Source of the DNA: Fasciolopsis buskii
Lineage: Eukaryota > Platyhelminthes > Trematoda > Plagiorchiida > Fasciolidae
Length of the DNA: 64,000 nt
Assembly (NCBI GenBank): GCA_008360955.1
Contig: LUCM01001813.1
Coordinates: forward strand, 139,635 to 203,634
Direction: 5' to 3'
The notes below the pieces were generated by a model, which had not been told where the DNA came from, made no database searches, and was given only the letters and a program-made list of their open reading frames with translations. The translations under genes were made by a program, and so were the position numbers. Of this stretch, positions 36,712-48,712 are shown one piece after another; positions within the stretch are counted from its first letter, which is position 1, and every line of letters begins with the position of its first letter.

Positions 36712-38891
36712 CAAATGATCACGTGAACCTTTGAATCCTAATTTATAGTTTCATCTATTAAATTATCCGTTGAATCTGTCCAACTCTCGGACCGTATGTA
36801 TTGGGGAAATTATGGCCGTCTCTAGCTTTATCCCATGATGAAAGACAATAACCGGTATTGAAGTGCGAGCAAAAGGGGTGTAGTTATGATCAAATATGAG
36901 TCTGTTTGTTGTTTGGTCATTCAACCAACTATTATGTAAGTTCATCTAAATACCAGGTTTTGGTGAATTAAACACTTTTCACCTTGCATCTCAGGTGACT
37001 TTATCTCAACTCCAGCGGTCAGTTTGGTGTCGTACACTAGCATTTTCGTTGTTTGGTTTAAGACCATACACAAACTGGTGAGACCTTTGTATGGTTCCCC
37101 AGTTGTCAAATGCGTCTTAGCTGTGAATCGTAGAGGCAATAGACAATAGACTGAAATATCCACTCTGACTGTGCAGAATGATAAACAGACTCAAAATGCA
37201 GTCCCGGACATGTGACAATAAAGCCCGTATAGATAAACTATTTTCATAATATTCAATATGCACCACGACAAGTGAAAAAAGGGTAGACAAAGCTAGTTGT
37301 TGTGCAGAACGTTTCTTTGCCGTTGTCTGCATTCCTTTAGTTTATCATTCAAAAATCAATTTGCGGTAGAATGTGTGTATGTGCTATCGATCGGAAATAT
37401 GTTCAACTCTAACTATGATGCTAGTATTTGGTATTAGTGACTATGCTTTGGGGAGTAAGACGGAGCTTAAAAATTAATTATAATAATCCATATTAAAAAT
37501 TGGCGCATCACTGGAGCGTTTTGCAACTTTTTTGAACAGCTTGAAAACATGGAAACATTCACAGCAACATATTTCGATAGAGGAAAAACTGGACAAATAG
37601 CAAAACTGATTCAGCCGTTATCCGGTTACCGCGATGTGCAGCAAACGACAGAGATTAGATATCATTTCAGAAAAAATTACAGCTAATTCGGTCGCAAATT
37701 GTTCGGAACAAACTTGGGTCGATATCGCAAAGTGATATCTTTGACCTGCATCACAAAAGTTTTAGAGAAAAGGCGTATTGGAGTAGCTCAGAGAGAGAGT
37801 TAGACTTTAGAAGGACGTGGCCGAATGCCGACGTCGACGAGTAAGAGTTTCAATTAGGATTCAGTGCCTAACTATAATTGATCAATCTTACTAAGCTAAG
37901 CACTGCATCGCTATAATGTTTCTGGGATGATTCGCTTGGCAATATATAAAAATGGCTGTTATGTCAAAAACAACTTGACGAAAATCCCGTATAACTCGTG
38001 TTGGATCCCGACAGAAGAGGGGTGTGGAAGTAAATGAATTTTTATTCTCGCAGGCGACTTTGAGCCACGGGATGTGTTTATTTGAAGATTCGGAATCACT
38101 GACATTTCAATTTTTTCGCCTTCGCCCAAGGTCCAGTTCGTGCACGTTTCTTCTTACTGATCATGTTGCTTTTTGTTTTTTGCTATTCGGCTGTAAATTC
38201 TCTGCTTTGTGTTCCTTTCCACCTCTCCAATATCGTCGCCAATCAGTAGTGTTTCAAAGTATCACACAATGTCCTCACGCAATAAGTCCTCATCCCCTGC
38301 AACTCTTGCAGTTCTGAACCATTGAAATTGCATACCGCGAAAGTGGAATCGTAATTCAGTGCGCAATTTCGAAACTCAGACGATCTTCAGAAGTCGCGGA
38401 AGTAGTGTACCGCTTTTCCATTTCTCTTGGGAATCACCAACCACCGATGTGCACTGTGTTACGCTTATTTGGTTGAGGAAAATGAGTCCACTGATCGATG
38501 AGTCCAATTTAATTAGTCCTAGTCAAACAAACCTTTGAAAAATGATCCCCAGGAATCGGTTAACTGTGGGCTGCCACTTGACGTATGGATGCGAAGGAAC
38601 ATGCTTTGCATATGTCCTCGGTGGATTCGATTGGTCTCGGTTGGGACCAAAGAAATGAGAACTGTCGTTGGCTGGAAAGGCCAAGAAATGCGGCTCACGA
38701 TCAAGACCAGTGGCCCTCGTTGTACGACCTGTCAGCACTGTCGTGACAGTCCATCGGGAAAGGTGACAAAAGCTGCGAAAACAAAAATCTTTGTGCGCCT
38801 TTTCTAATCAACTTTACTACCTGTACATTACCTACACTCGTCGCTTTTCTGTCACTGTTGCGTTAGCTCCTCGGCTTATTGCGAGCCGATG

Positions 38892-38906
38892 TTGTATATA
38901 TATATA
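38892..38906. repeat. TA dinucleotide microsatellite
   Basis: Short pure TA run. Confidence 0.85.
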
Positions 38907-38919
38907 TGGCATGCCAGGA

Positions 38920-39035
38920 GCAAGAGTGCAGTGCCTTGTAGCCACTAGAGCCCATTAAGCGGAGAACAGGAGACCGGCAAGTGCGACCCTGGAACTCGGA
39001 GTTGCACAGAACCGCACAAGTTCAACGTAGTTGCA
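38920..39035 (+). repeat. Possible dispersed repeat, related to 58245-58350
   Basis: It shares GTAGC-ACT-G-GCCC, a GAACAGGAGACCG/CAACAGAGCGACC block and GACCCTGGAAC, in the same order and similar spacing, with sequence near 58.3 kb. The identity is modest, so this is a tentative ancient repeat pair. Confidence 0.3.
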
Positions 39036-42000
39036 TGTATGTATACATTTCCCGGTTATTCTCGAAACAACCCGTAAATAACAGATACTATAGAAACAAA
39101 GCAAATCAGCAGGAATTACTCTTTAGTTTAAGGGGTTTTTGGAGTGACAGTTGATTTTCTAAAACCACACCGGGGTAAAGATAGACGTGTGAACATGTTC
39201 GCACAAACAACCAGAAGAATAGCATATGTTAGATTATAACATAGAATCATTTGGCCGTAAAACATTCCCTGAGAAAAATTGCCCGAGTAACAGAAAATTA
39301 GGAAAAAATTGCACTGCCAAACCCCTGTGTCATTTTTCGGTGCAATAAACATTGACAATGACTCTCTGTGTTACCTCTAAAGTTTATATGCGTAGGGACG
39401 TTACCACCCAAAACGACGGTTGTCTACCACATTTCTGTACAGAAAAAAATACTCCCCACGATTAAAAGCTTTCAGGCATTTTTTTTCAAACATGATTTCA
39501 TCGCATTTTATGTGAAATTTGTACTTCTTTTGGACGACTAAAATAATATCGGAGCTGAAAAGTGATGCTTGCAAACGTTGCACGCTGAGAGATCGGCGAG
39601 AAGCCAGAGACATTTAAATAAGTCACGTTATTCACTACATAAATCTGACCCAACGGAATCTCGTTAATCGTGGCACAAACAGAGACCATTTTAGTTTACT
39701 CAGCTTTCTGATTCATCAAACAATCGATATGGTCGTCGTCTTTGAGCGAACTGATCATTGTTGTTATATTTCAAAATGAGTGCACTGACGTCACATGAAT
39801 TCAAATGACCATTTGTTTAAATTGCCTCGAGGTCGAGTTCACCCAATGGTTCGCCGTCTCCGAACGACGTAACGGTGAGTTTTGAACTTTTTATCCTTGC
39901 TTCAGTTTTTTTCGACTCCACTGAGCCCAATAGCTTAGCTGTTTCGATCGACATTCAACCAATCAGCCAGCTGTTATGGGATCTCATGATTTTCGTATGA
40001 TTAGCAAAGCACAGATCTAAATCGGTGCAAACCACACAATCTATTCGGTTCCCGAAAGTCGGTCTTGTAGGAACCCCTTGGATTAATACAGTAAAGTCTA
40101 CCCTGGGATTCCGGAACGGCGGTCACATTCTCCAAACGCGTGTCATGCACTGTTTTTTTTCGGAAACCAGTTTGAGTTAATCATACAGTTTGAACTTTGC
40201 CATGAATCCTCTGTATCGCCTACACGTACTACATTATAGCACTAACTACCATTGCGTAGACTGTTTCAAACAAGTATCATTTTTGTCTCCTGATTTCAAT
40301 GAGAACGAGTCATACTAAATCCTTCCTGCTATGGTCTGACTAGATGTTTAGACATACTAGGCCATGGGCGTGAAATGACAGCGTAATTATGGTACTGTTT
40401 TCTACGGTTATGCAGCATCTCTAAGCGTCACTGTGGAAACGTGTGTAGAAAATCTGATTGACCCTTGTACGCGTCAACTACGAGAATCTGTAATCGTTGA
40501 ATTCACAGTCAAATGAGGGAGGATCCTTCTCCGTGGACTCGTAGAAAAGATGACAGAGCATGTATGGCACTAAAGGTTGTTGGAGTTCATGTTTCGGCTT
40601 GAATCATCCCGGAGACGGTGATCTTTCACATGTAAATGTATTCCACTTTGTCATGCTTTACCCAACCTATTTATTTCGCTAACAGAACGGAGCCACCAAA
40701 CTCTTGCTTATTTCAGCAAAATTGGCAATAGCAGGATGCTATCGGCAGTATCGATCAGACACCGAACGTCACAAAGAAGGCCAGGAAGTAATCAGACATG
40801 AAGGACAACTGGTTAAATCCCGTGAGATGGGCCATTTCTCAAGGATAACGAGGTGGTCTTGAACTGGAATTGTTGCTACATTTAGCGCTGTGACCTCAGA
40901 AAGATTGGACCTACTTCTGAATTCAAAAATTTGACAGCAACCCTTCCGTTTACCCCAAATTCGGTGAACTTCGCCTTCAAACTTCGCCTGGTTGCCTCTG
41001 TTATCGCGCGGTGTGAATTTGTCGTAACTTCTGAGAGAACTCCGTTAGGAATTCGACGTCTTCCCAGTGGGTCTTCATGATTTGAGTCCGCCACGGGATT
41101 TAATTCCATGCCCAGAGTTATACAGTTTCCTCGTTCTTTATTAGGTCGCATATCTGATCCAGCCAACCGCCTCTATTGATGTAATTTGTTGACGAGGTCC
41201 AGGCTTCCAGAAACTTACTTGAATGTCTTGTATTTGCATGATCCACGATATGAACCTAGTCGAGATTGAATGTATATCTTTTGTGATTTTCGTGAAAGGA
41301 TACTAATGGAAAAGAGCCATAGCTTCTTGAGGTAAGTTTGTGTGCCATGCATTCGTTTTCGTCCGGTTTGACCGATATGACTTTTCGCAATTCTTACATA
41401 AAATTATTATGGTTACGTTTCTTCCGTCGTCCATTTTGAGTTTTTATTTGAGTTCCGAAATGAGTGTCCTCACATTTTTGTAACGTTTCCGAGGGACTGT
41501 GAAGCCCCATGATTCCATCTCAGATAAGTTTTTGATATGTGGTAGCACGGCATTCTCCATGGATTGTGCTCGTTGTTCTGTTACCTCTACCTTTTCGTGA
41601 AATTCCGTGGCTGTCCATTTCGTTGATACTTCTTAGTTTCCTTCAGTTTTTATCAATTCCGTTGGCTTCTATGTGGATTTGACTTGTTGAACGGTGTCTG
41701 AATGTAGGATATTTCAGATAGTTACTCCGAAAACTTGGTGTATGAGGTATGCAGACACTTGTCGACAGCTCTTATTTGTCATTTCTCTGGTGAACCTGAT
41801 TCTGTGGGGTTGTTACTGACTGCTATTTGTGCTTTTTGATAAGGTTTCTTGAAAGCTTTTGTTAGTCTCGGATGGTTCATCAAAATGACCTTATTCTTCC
41901 TACACTTTGGCCCACCTACTGGTTCGTTGTGTGCCTGTGGATTGGATCTTCCACATATGAAACCGAGAAGTAGGATCTTTACTGCCACTCCATTGTTTCT

Positions 42001-42618
42001 GAAAGTATTGTGATTGGACGAGATCCGGAAATGCTGTAGGAATAATATGGCAGATCTCGCGTTGCGACCTCACCAAGCATTGAAACACATTTCTGTGATG
42101 ATTACCAAAGCAACACGATAAACTTTCCTTTCAGGCTCATCATCAGATGATTCGTACTAATCCAGTCTAACGACGCGAGAAATTGGCCATTCATTATAGT
42201 AAGCGCCTAATTCAGTCCGCTTGCAGGAAACAGAAAAATATTCTGTTGTTTTTTGTCGTTGTTGTTGCAATGTTGCCAACAAAATCGATATTGATGTTTC
42301 AATTGAATTTCTCCCATTCTCCCTAATCTCACTATCCGACTGAAAGCGCTTTATATTTGCCCCGAATAAATTGATTTTTGCCCGACTTTCTCACGATTCC
42401 GAACCTCTTGTTTGGGAGTTGTCTGATGATGGTTGATTTGTATCTTTGTGAACAATACAGTTCAATAAAAAGCTATGAAAACGGTGTAGGAAAAACCGGT
42501 ACTGGTAGCATTCTAACCTCATGTTCTACGCGCAATTAATTTCCGTTTTGAAGTTGCCCAAAAACCGTTGGTTCATTGACAAATCCACAATGAGATTACC
42601 TGTCGTGAAATGTCAACC

Positions 42619-42745
42619 CTATACTCACCATCAAGAAACCATAGTAGCTCTGGTTGGCTGTTTCATCCTCGTTAGTAATCGTTATCAATGTGTATTCCCC
42701 CCCCCCCCAAACTGGGATGTGAACCCGGGACGAACGAATTTAAGC
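42619..42745 (-). mobile_element. Truncated old copy of tRNA-headed, hammerhead-bearing short repeat
   Basis: The minus strand carries TTCGTCCCGGGTTCACATCC (B box), then the GGATGAAACAGC part of the ribozyme and TATGGTTTCTTGATGGTGAG. The ribozyme core CTGATGA has become ATAACGA, so it is dead. A run of 12 C (42697-42708) interrupts it between the B box and ribozyme. Confidence 0.8.
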
Positions 42746-44554
42746 TATTATATTTCACTAGACAAGGCGAACTCTGTATCAGCTGGTCAAATCAATTCAT
42801 CCAATCGCTAGGCTTTGGTAAAATCAATTTCCTTTTAGCAGATTCGGAATCCGGAGGGAATGTCACTCTTAGTTACGAACATTGCCGTTTTTCACTCGAA
42901 ATGAAACTAGTGTAAACCACCAATGAGTTCAATGGAAATTGTCAGGGGAGAAGTAGCGACACAATTTAATTAATTTGTTATTTAAAAGGTGATTCGTATA
43001 TATGTTTTACACAGTTGCGCTTGATACGCAACTAACAAATCCCACCATGCGAAAATGATGGCAATGAAATAAATTTATAAAAGTATCCTGTTGTAGTTAT
43101 CTGATCATCAGCCAGATGGAGCACTTTCAAAGCAGTGGATTTAGACTTTGCATCTTTTGCCTGTATATTTAACCATAGTTTTTCTTCCACACGAAATCTT
43201 ATCTGCACGCACGAGGTCAAAGGAGCCTGATCTGGGTTGTCGAGAAACGTCTACCGTAAGTAAAGTGGAATAACCACAAATGTGATCGACCAGAACTACG
43301 GTGAAACTCTCACAAGCTAACTGCCATTCATAACTTAGTCACAGATTCCGTTTGCAAAAGCATGAGTGAAAAACACCGGTAACTAGTACATGACATGGGC
43401 AAACAAACACTGTGATATGGAAAAACTCACCGGTGTATCGCCAACGCAGCACCCAGTCCAGCTGGGGCAGAGGAACTGGACCTGGCGTACGCGTAACGAC
43501 CAGGGGTAATATGCATCTTCCGTGAACCAATCGGGGCACTATTGGTCGTTATGATGCTAGTCGCTTGCAGTCGTATTACAACCGCCCAATAAAAGTCGCA
43601 AGAGACCAGGTCACGTGAAGGGTTTGGAGGGGATTGGTGGATACTGACTGGACCACAAGGCAAACATGTGGCATAAACACGCCGGCATTTCTTCACTTAT
43701 GCGAGTGCACGTGGAACGACGGTTCGGTGATGGTTAACACCGTTAATCATTACAACGAGACGATGGGAGTTGGGATTCAGTCAAGTATGGAAAAGGGGCG
43801 ATCAATGTGAAGAAAAAGCTTAGTAGCCACAATGAAGCTCTGGCTTGTAGATAATAGAAAACGATTCATGATAATAATGCCAAACTGCTTGAAAAAACCA
43901 TCGAACTGGTGGTTTTCCAATGAAGCTGACACCAAATGAGAAAGCCCGGCAGTTAAAATTAACTCTAGAAATACGGATGATAGTTCACAAGGATACCTGG
44001 GTTATTTTTCATCCTACAGAAGTTCGTCGAAATGCCCTACTTAGTCCTGGCAATATGTTTTCCCAAGTTTCACTCAAATTTTACCGAAATTCGTGAGCTG
44101 TGTGGGGACTTTGTGAAACTACTACCTATAGAAAATGCTGATTTCTGCTTACTCGGCCATGCCGTTGCTTCATTCAGAAGCATGTTGAAGGTGGCAAAAC
44201 CTGATACGGCGATCGAGATAGTCCAACCGTGCGATCTGCATCCTAGCACTTTTGTGGTACGATTGACGAGATTGCATCGAATCTTCGTTTGAGTAGCTGT
44301 TTCTGGCATGTCACGTATCATTGCCAAGACAAAATATACTTTCCAAATTCAGAACTGTCAGCTTCAGGAAGGTTATTTTGTGAACTAAAGCTAGTCATCA
44401 TTTTGTGCGATATCACTGACCTATTACTTTAAGTACAAGTCAAGTGACTAGAGCAAAATGTGCCAATTCGGTTTTCCACCCATTCGGTATGTCGAGAAAA
44501 ATCGGAGGACAACATCTTCGCTGATTCCAGAGTTCGATTTCTTTTTTTAAAAAA
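42746..44554. other. Intergenic stretch, nothing recognised
   Basis: A GC-richer island at about 43430-43740 contains open frames on the minus strand and an AATAAA-like signal (CAATAAAAG), but no family match or repeat partner in this window. Confidence 0.4.
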
Positions 44555-45836
44555 CTACTGAAGAAGTATGTTGAGCCTCATTATCTCTCTGTTTAAACAC
44601 TTTGCGAGCCATCGCAAAACTTCGATTCCCGAAGGCCATGTTTCTGAGCTGTAAAACAGGGCTGATCGTAATGCTGCTGTTGTTGTGCGTACTCGACGTT
44701 TAATCGATAACCTGATGTCTTTCCGACTCCACGAGTGCCTCAGATTGATGAATGCCAGTCGAGCTTTTTGTATGCGCGAGGACACATCTTTCGATGTACA
44801 ATCACCAGGTGAGATACAGTTACCTGAGTGGCTGGATCCGGTCCTTTCCCTGTAAGAGCAAGGTTCGTTTTCAATCAGACCTAATTCTGCAACAGTATTT
44901 TCCACTTCGGTGCTGCAAAACATCCCAAACGTCCGTACGCCGTAATTGAGACGGTCGAGAGAAAATTATGTCTCACTCGAGTCCTCAGTCAAACTCACAA
45001 AATTGCCCGCACATTCTAAGTGTATCTGCACAAATCTCAAAGCTACTGTTCGTACAGGGTAATTTCCATTATCATCTCAAAAACAAGGTTGAAAAGAAAT
45101 TACGAAAGCGTGCAACCTTGGTGCACATCACTTCTCAGGGTGAACTCGGATGAACGGTCGATAGCTGCTGCTTGAACACCGAGATTAGGGCAGCGGAATA
45201 GATTTCTCTGACATACCTTTTGATAAGAGGAAGTACCACAGAATCGTGAGATCGACTGAGCTGATCGCCGCTTTCAAACCAAGAAAGGCGGATCGCCAGT
45301 CTGCGGAACGTGTATCAGTGTCCAACGATTTACTGCATAGAGTCGACTAGGCCAGTATATCCCTTACAGGGACGGAAACTAGCTTGGTTCTCACGCAAAT
45401 ACCTTTCGCGAGTACGGACAATCGGCGGGCGATTGTGACTGCAAGGAATTTCGATGCAATGCCTACCAAACTAATTCTCTTGTGGTTTTCAACTGAGAAT
45501 CTGTCATCCTTCTTGTCAGTTGACGAAATCACCTAATCACGCCAATCTTTCGAAACGTCTTCCTTTCCTCACAATGATCCGATGTTAACAATTCTTTACT
45601 GTCCTTTTTAAGGACACAGGCAGCTCACCTGGTCCAACCTTATCTCCCTTATCAACTTCACTTCGGATAGAGGACTGCATTGGTTCACTTTGGGGCATAA
45701 GTTGGAAGTTCACTGATCTTGGGCAGGCAGTCCAACGGAGATGCCTTGACCCTGATTCCAGACCATCGGCAAGCGGCGTAAGAAGAAGACGGTCGCATGC
45801 TTGCCTGCAGACGTGACGAAGAGGTGTACTGGGCAC
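44555..45836 (-). pseudogene. RTE-type non-LTR retrotransposon, reverse transcriptase relic
   Basis: Read on the minus strand with frameshifts, the RTE order is clear. First comes NHKRISLVGIASKFLA (45532-45347 frame; family: NHRGISL...iASKlLA), then WRSAFLGLKAAISSVDLTIL (about 45300-45190; family: FlDlkAAFDSVDR), then a SSEFTLRSDVHQGC-like R-Q-G-C block near 45150. Next is FSLDRLNYGVRTFGM near 44960-44910, and finally NCISPGDCTSKDVSSRIQKA and RLAFINLRHSWSRKDIRLSI in the 44923-44555 frame, which is the diagnostic RTE C-terminal block ending in ETWP. The segment upstream (45836-45585) has GPGELPVSLK, which may be the start of the RT domain. At least three frame changes and several stops make it a dead copy. 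Confidence 0.87.
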
Positions 45837-47551
45837 CCAAGATGCCTTTACCTATCTGAAGAGTACATGAAAGAAGCAGGCGGTCACGGTCCCCAGTAAG
45901 CTGCGAACTCCTCAGATGGTTTTACGGTCTTGTAGGTTAAGCCGTTTAGTCAGACGACTAGGGGAGGGGGGATAAGTTACGCAAAATTAAACCTCCAATT
46001 CGGCTAGGTTAGCCAGGTAGTGTGCAGTCCGCTTGTGAAACAGGCACACAGATCCCGTCGGACTATCAATGAACTGACAATGGAACACGGAGAAGCTGAT
46101 ATATATACATATATATATATACTGGACTGGAAAAAATGTCACATTGCTTTAGCTGTGCAAAGAACTGCTCAGCCTTAGTGAAAATATCTTCTACTTTAAT
46201 CTGACAACCACTCTCCCGCCTTTGTTGATGAAATATGCCAGTTAGCTGTCCTTAGCACGTTTATTGATTTCATTCACTCAATCCGTTTGAACGGAACACG
46301 TGCTCTCACAGTTTTTGTAGTCGGTCTGTTGATTAATAGCTGTCATCAGAAGAAGCTGAATGTTAACACCACAATACTGACGAATTCGGAGCCAACCACG
46401 TTTCCACTTGGCCATTGACACTAGCTGAAAGGTGGTCCGTCAATATACCCAGCCTAGAACGTCAGACCACAAAAATGTTTCCAATTGATCAAGCGTGAAG
46501 ACCAGGTCTTCATGTTGAATAAGGGTCATTTAGAAATGCTTATTGCGGTTTTTGTTCATCATCGCTATCATCACCATGAATGAAATACGACATTACACCC
46601 ACTGATTTATAGTCAGGCGATTCGTTCATTGTGTTCCATACTATTCGTCGAAGAATATCCCCTCTTTGGCTTGAAAAATTCATACCCTGAATTCCTGGAT
46701 ATGTTGGTTCCACCAAACCTACTGATAGTTTCACGTGGTGAATTCTACCGTAGCGTGATCAAAAATCTTGTCATTTGGCATGCTGATCAGGTTGGTCTAA
46801 AATCTTGGACGACCGTCAGTTTCTTCCTCGGAGCGCGAAATCATGCAAGGGTCAAAAACATATCTAGAGATCTAACAACGAATGGGGTTTGTCCTGGAAA
46901 GGCAAACCGAAAACTCGGGCTAATCATCAACATCAGGCAGCAGCGGGTAGTCGATTCAACGAAAAACAAATCAGGGCGGTTCATTCTCCCCTACCTGTTA
47001 AGTAAACGCCACCAAGATTTGTTTTTTTTTGATTTCGGAGTGAGGAAGATTTTTCGGCGGTGAACAACGGCAATCGATCGCTTAAATCAATGAATCTGTT
47101 TTTTTCTTATCCAGGAACGATTAACGGGATCTGTGATAGGGGTTGAGTGCATGTCGGTGAAGCTACCTAGTGGAAACTCGGTGAGAGTTGGATTTTTATG
47201 ACGTCACCAAAAGTGGTCTGATTATCTTGGAAGTACGAAACCAACACAGTTTGTCACTGATAGAGATCTTACAGAATGGCAGTGTAATACGCGATTAGAA
47301 TATTTCCGGTTCATTGTAACACAAAGGCATTTCCGTTACCATCTGGATGAATGAATCTAGTGCCTTATTTGAACTAGTTATCAAGGCCAAACAAAATGAG
47401 CAAAGCTTAAATTATAGACTTTTTTCCGGTGATTGATCCAGTTGGCAAGCTTCTCTCTCAGAGCAATGCGATTGGTAACCAGTTTGTAAATGTCAGGACC
47501 AGATCATGTAAGTAGTATATCGAAAAATCGATGCGCCATGTGTTGGTTTTT
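45837..47551. other. Intergenic stretch, nothing recognised
   Basis: It contains a TA-rich microsatellite at 46098-46122 and an unmatched plus-strand open frame of 144 codons (46629-47063) with no motif I can name. Confidence 0.45.
46098..46122. repeat. TA dinucleotide microsatellite with one CA interruption
   Basis: Alternating TA run broken by a single C. Confidence 0.85.
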
Positions 47552-47659
47552 AATTGTGAATGATATAATGTTAATGTTTCAACTACCGTGGGTAGTCGAA
47601 ACGTTGGTGCATTACATCTATTAAGAATGCTGTGTTATTAACATCATATCATTCACAAT
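47552..47659. mobile_element. Two Penelope-like 3' termini fused head to head (palindrome)
   Basis: The right part (47590-47659, plus) reads GGTAGTCGAAACGTTGGTGC, then ATTACATCTATTAAGAATGC, then TGTGTTATTAACATCATATC, ending ATTCACAATC. The minus strand at 60.2 kb carries the same sequence with few changes, and the GTCGAAACGTTGG motif is typical downstream of Penelope coding ends. The left part (47552-47589) is an inverted, shorter copy: ATTGTGAATGATATAATGTT begins the palindrome and TTTCAACTACCGTGG meets the right arm. The inverted arms are nearly identical, so the region can fold into a hairpin. Confidence 0.65.
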
Positions 47660-48289
47660 CATATCTTTTTTTATCGATCGCCCTCACGCCAAAAACACTA
47701 TGAATGGAATTCATAAAATCTTTTTGATCTAATCAAATGCAAATAACCATGAAAAATTGGTGCACTTTTTACCACAACTTCCGATTGTTTCCAAGGTCGA
47801 AGTGGTTGAGATTTGTTCAGAAAGCCGTTCGATACGAAGTCAAAAGTTTATACTGATTTCTCCTATCCGATGCGTATTCCTTTGTCTACCTGGTGCAATC
47901 TGTTTGACATCTAACCTTCACGTGTCACATATATATCACATCGAGTCATTTGACTTCGGTTGTTGGTATTTGAATGTGTGGCACCATTCCTTTAACCAGT
48001 GTTTGTATTTGCTTTCGTAAGTTTATTGAAAGCAATGTGAAACATTTACGGAAGCCGTAGGAGAGTTATTTCACACTCATAAATGCATGAAACTATAATC
48101 GATTTGGTGAAATGTACTCTGCACCATATGATAATAAACGCCGCAAGGAAAGTGGATTTACCAGTACGGCACTCAGGAGCGAATGCAAACTTTGCCCAAG
48201 ACATACTGGTCTTCTGAGAAATCTCCGCTTGCACACCGGCCTCACGATGGCAGCTTCGTCGGAACACACCTAAGAGATGAGCGTTGATA
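47660..48289. other. Intergenic stretch, nothing recognised
   Basis: AT-rich, with no repeat partner or coding motif seen. Confidence 0.5.
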
Positions 48290-48712
48290 TCCCATGGTGG
48301 ATTATTTCATGAAAACTTTCAATCTCTTACTACTAACATGTACCAAGTAATCAAGCTCTGTAGGTCATATCCGAAGCCTTCGTCGTACTTGGGCTACCTG
48401 CAGAGAAGTCATCTATGAGTAGGGGCCGATCGCTGGGAGATAGCGGACAGTAACCTTGCAAATCAGTCACGGATATGTGCAATATTATCATGTGTTGAAG
48501 TTGAACAAACCGTTCAGAGCCTGCCCGGTAGCGTAGTGGCTAAGACGTTCGACTCAAAATCGTTCGTCCCGGGTTCGCGTCCCAGTTCGGGCGCGGTCGA
48601 TATGCACCGCTGATGATTCCTAACAAGGATGAAACAGCTGTACAGTGCTTCGATGGTTTCTTTATGGTGAGTTGAGCGATGATATCACATGGTGAATTAT
48701 TTCATGAAAACA
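48290..48712 (+). mobile_element. Tandem junction and full unit of tRNA-headed, hammerhead-bearing short repeat
   Basis: The 3' end of one unit (GGTGGATTATTTCATGAAAAC, ending at 48316) runs straight into the next unit: tail TTTCAATCTCTTACTACTAAC, leader from 48350, tRNA-like head 48522-48594 (A box TAGCGTAGTGGCTAAGACG, B box CCCGGGTTCGCGTCCC), hammerhead 48604-48648, and end TGGTGAATTATTTCATGAAAAC at 48711. The distance between equivalent end positions is 395 bases, the unit length. The anticodon-loop-like sequence is CTCAAAA. After 48712 the usual tail is replaced by unrelated sequence. Confidence 0.88.
48604..48648 (+). ncRNA. Hammerhead ribozyme motif
   Basis: Stem I GCACCG (48604-48609), core CTGATGA (48610-48616), stem II TCC/GGA, core GAAA (48631-48634), stem III ACAGCTGT, cleavage triplet GTA (48640-48642) and returning strand CAGTGC (48643-48648). 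Stem I has one C-A mismatch compared with the copy at 35.8 kb; otherwise the core is the same, including the U-U next to stem II. Predicted cleavage is between 48642 and 48643. Confidence 0.78.

Larger units (their letters stand above)
36712..42618. other. Intergenic stretch, repeats only
   Basis: A TA microsatellite at 38892-38906 and a possible dispersed repeat at 38920-39035 are the only structures seen. Minus-strand sequence at 42080-42180 contains CTGATGATGAGCCTGAAAGG, weakly like the region after some Penelope coding ends, but no coding part supports it. No exon is recognised. Confidence 0.5.

Noticed and set aside
36310..36714. Minus-strand frame of 134 codons rich in Asp and Met
   Set aside because: It is the translation of the ATC trinucleotide repeat; the plus strand is equally open.
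42080..42180. CTGATGATGAGCCTGAAAGG as a Penelope 3' end
   Set aside because: The sequence lacks the GTCGAAACG motif and any coding remnant; similarity too short.
46629..47063. Plus-strand frame of 144 codons
   Set aside because: No recognisable domain or splice context.
48522..48594. Possible tRNA-Leu gene (anticodon-like CAA)
   Set aside because: The head is repeated in several mutated copies with the same downstream body and the D and T arms pair poorly, so it is a tRNA-derived repeat head.
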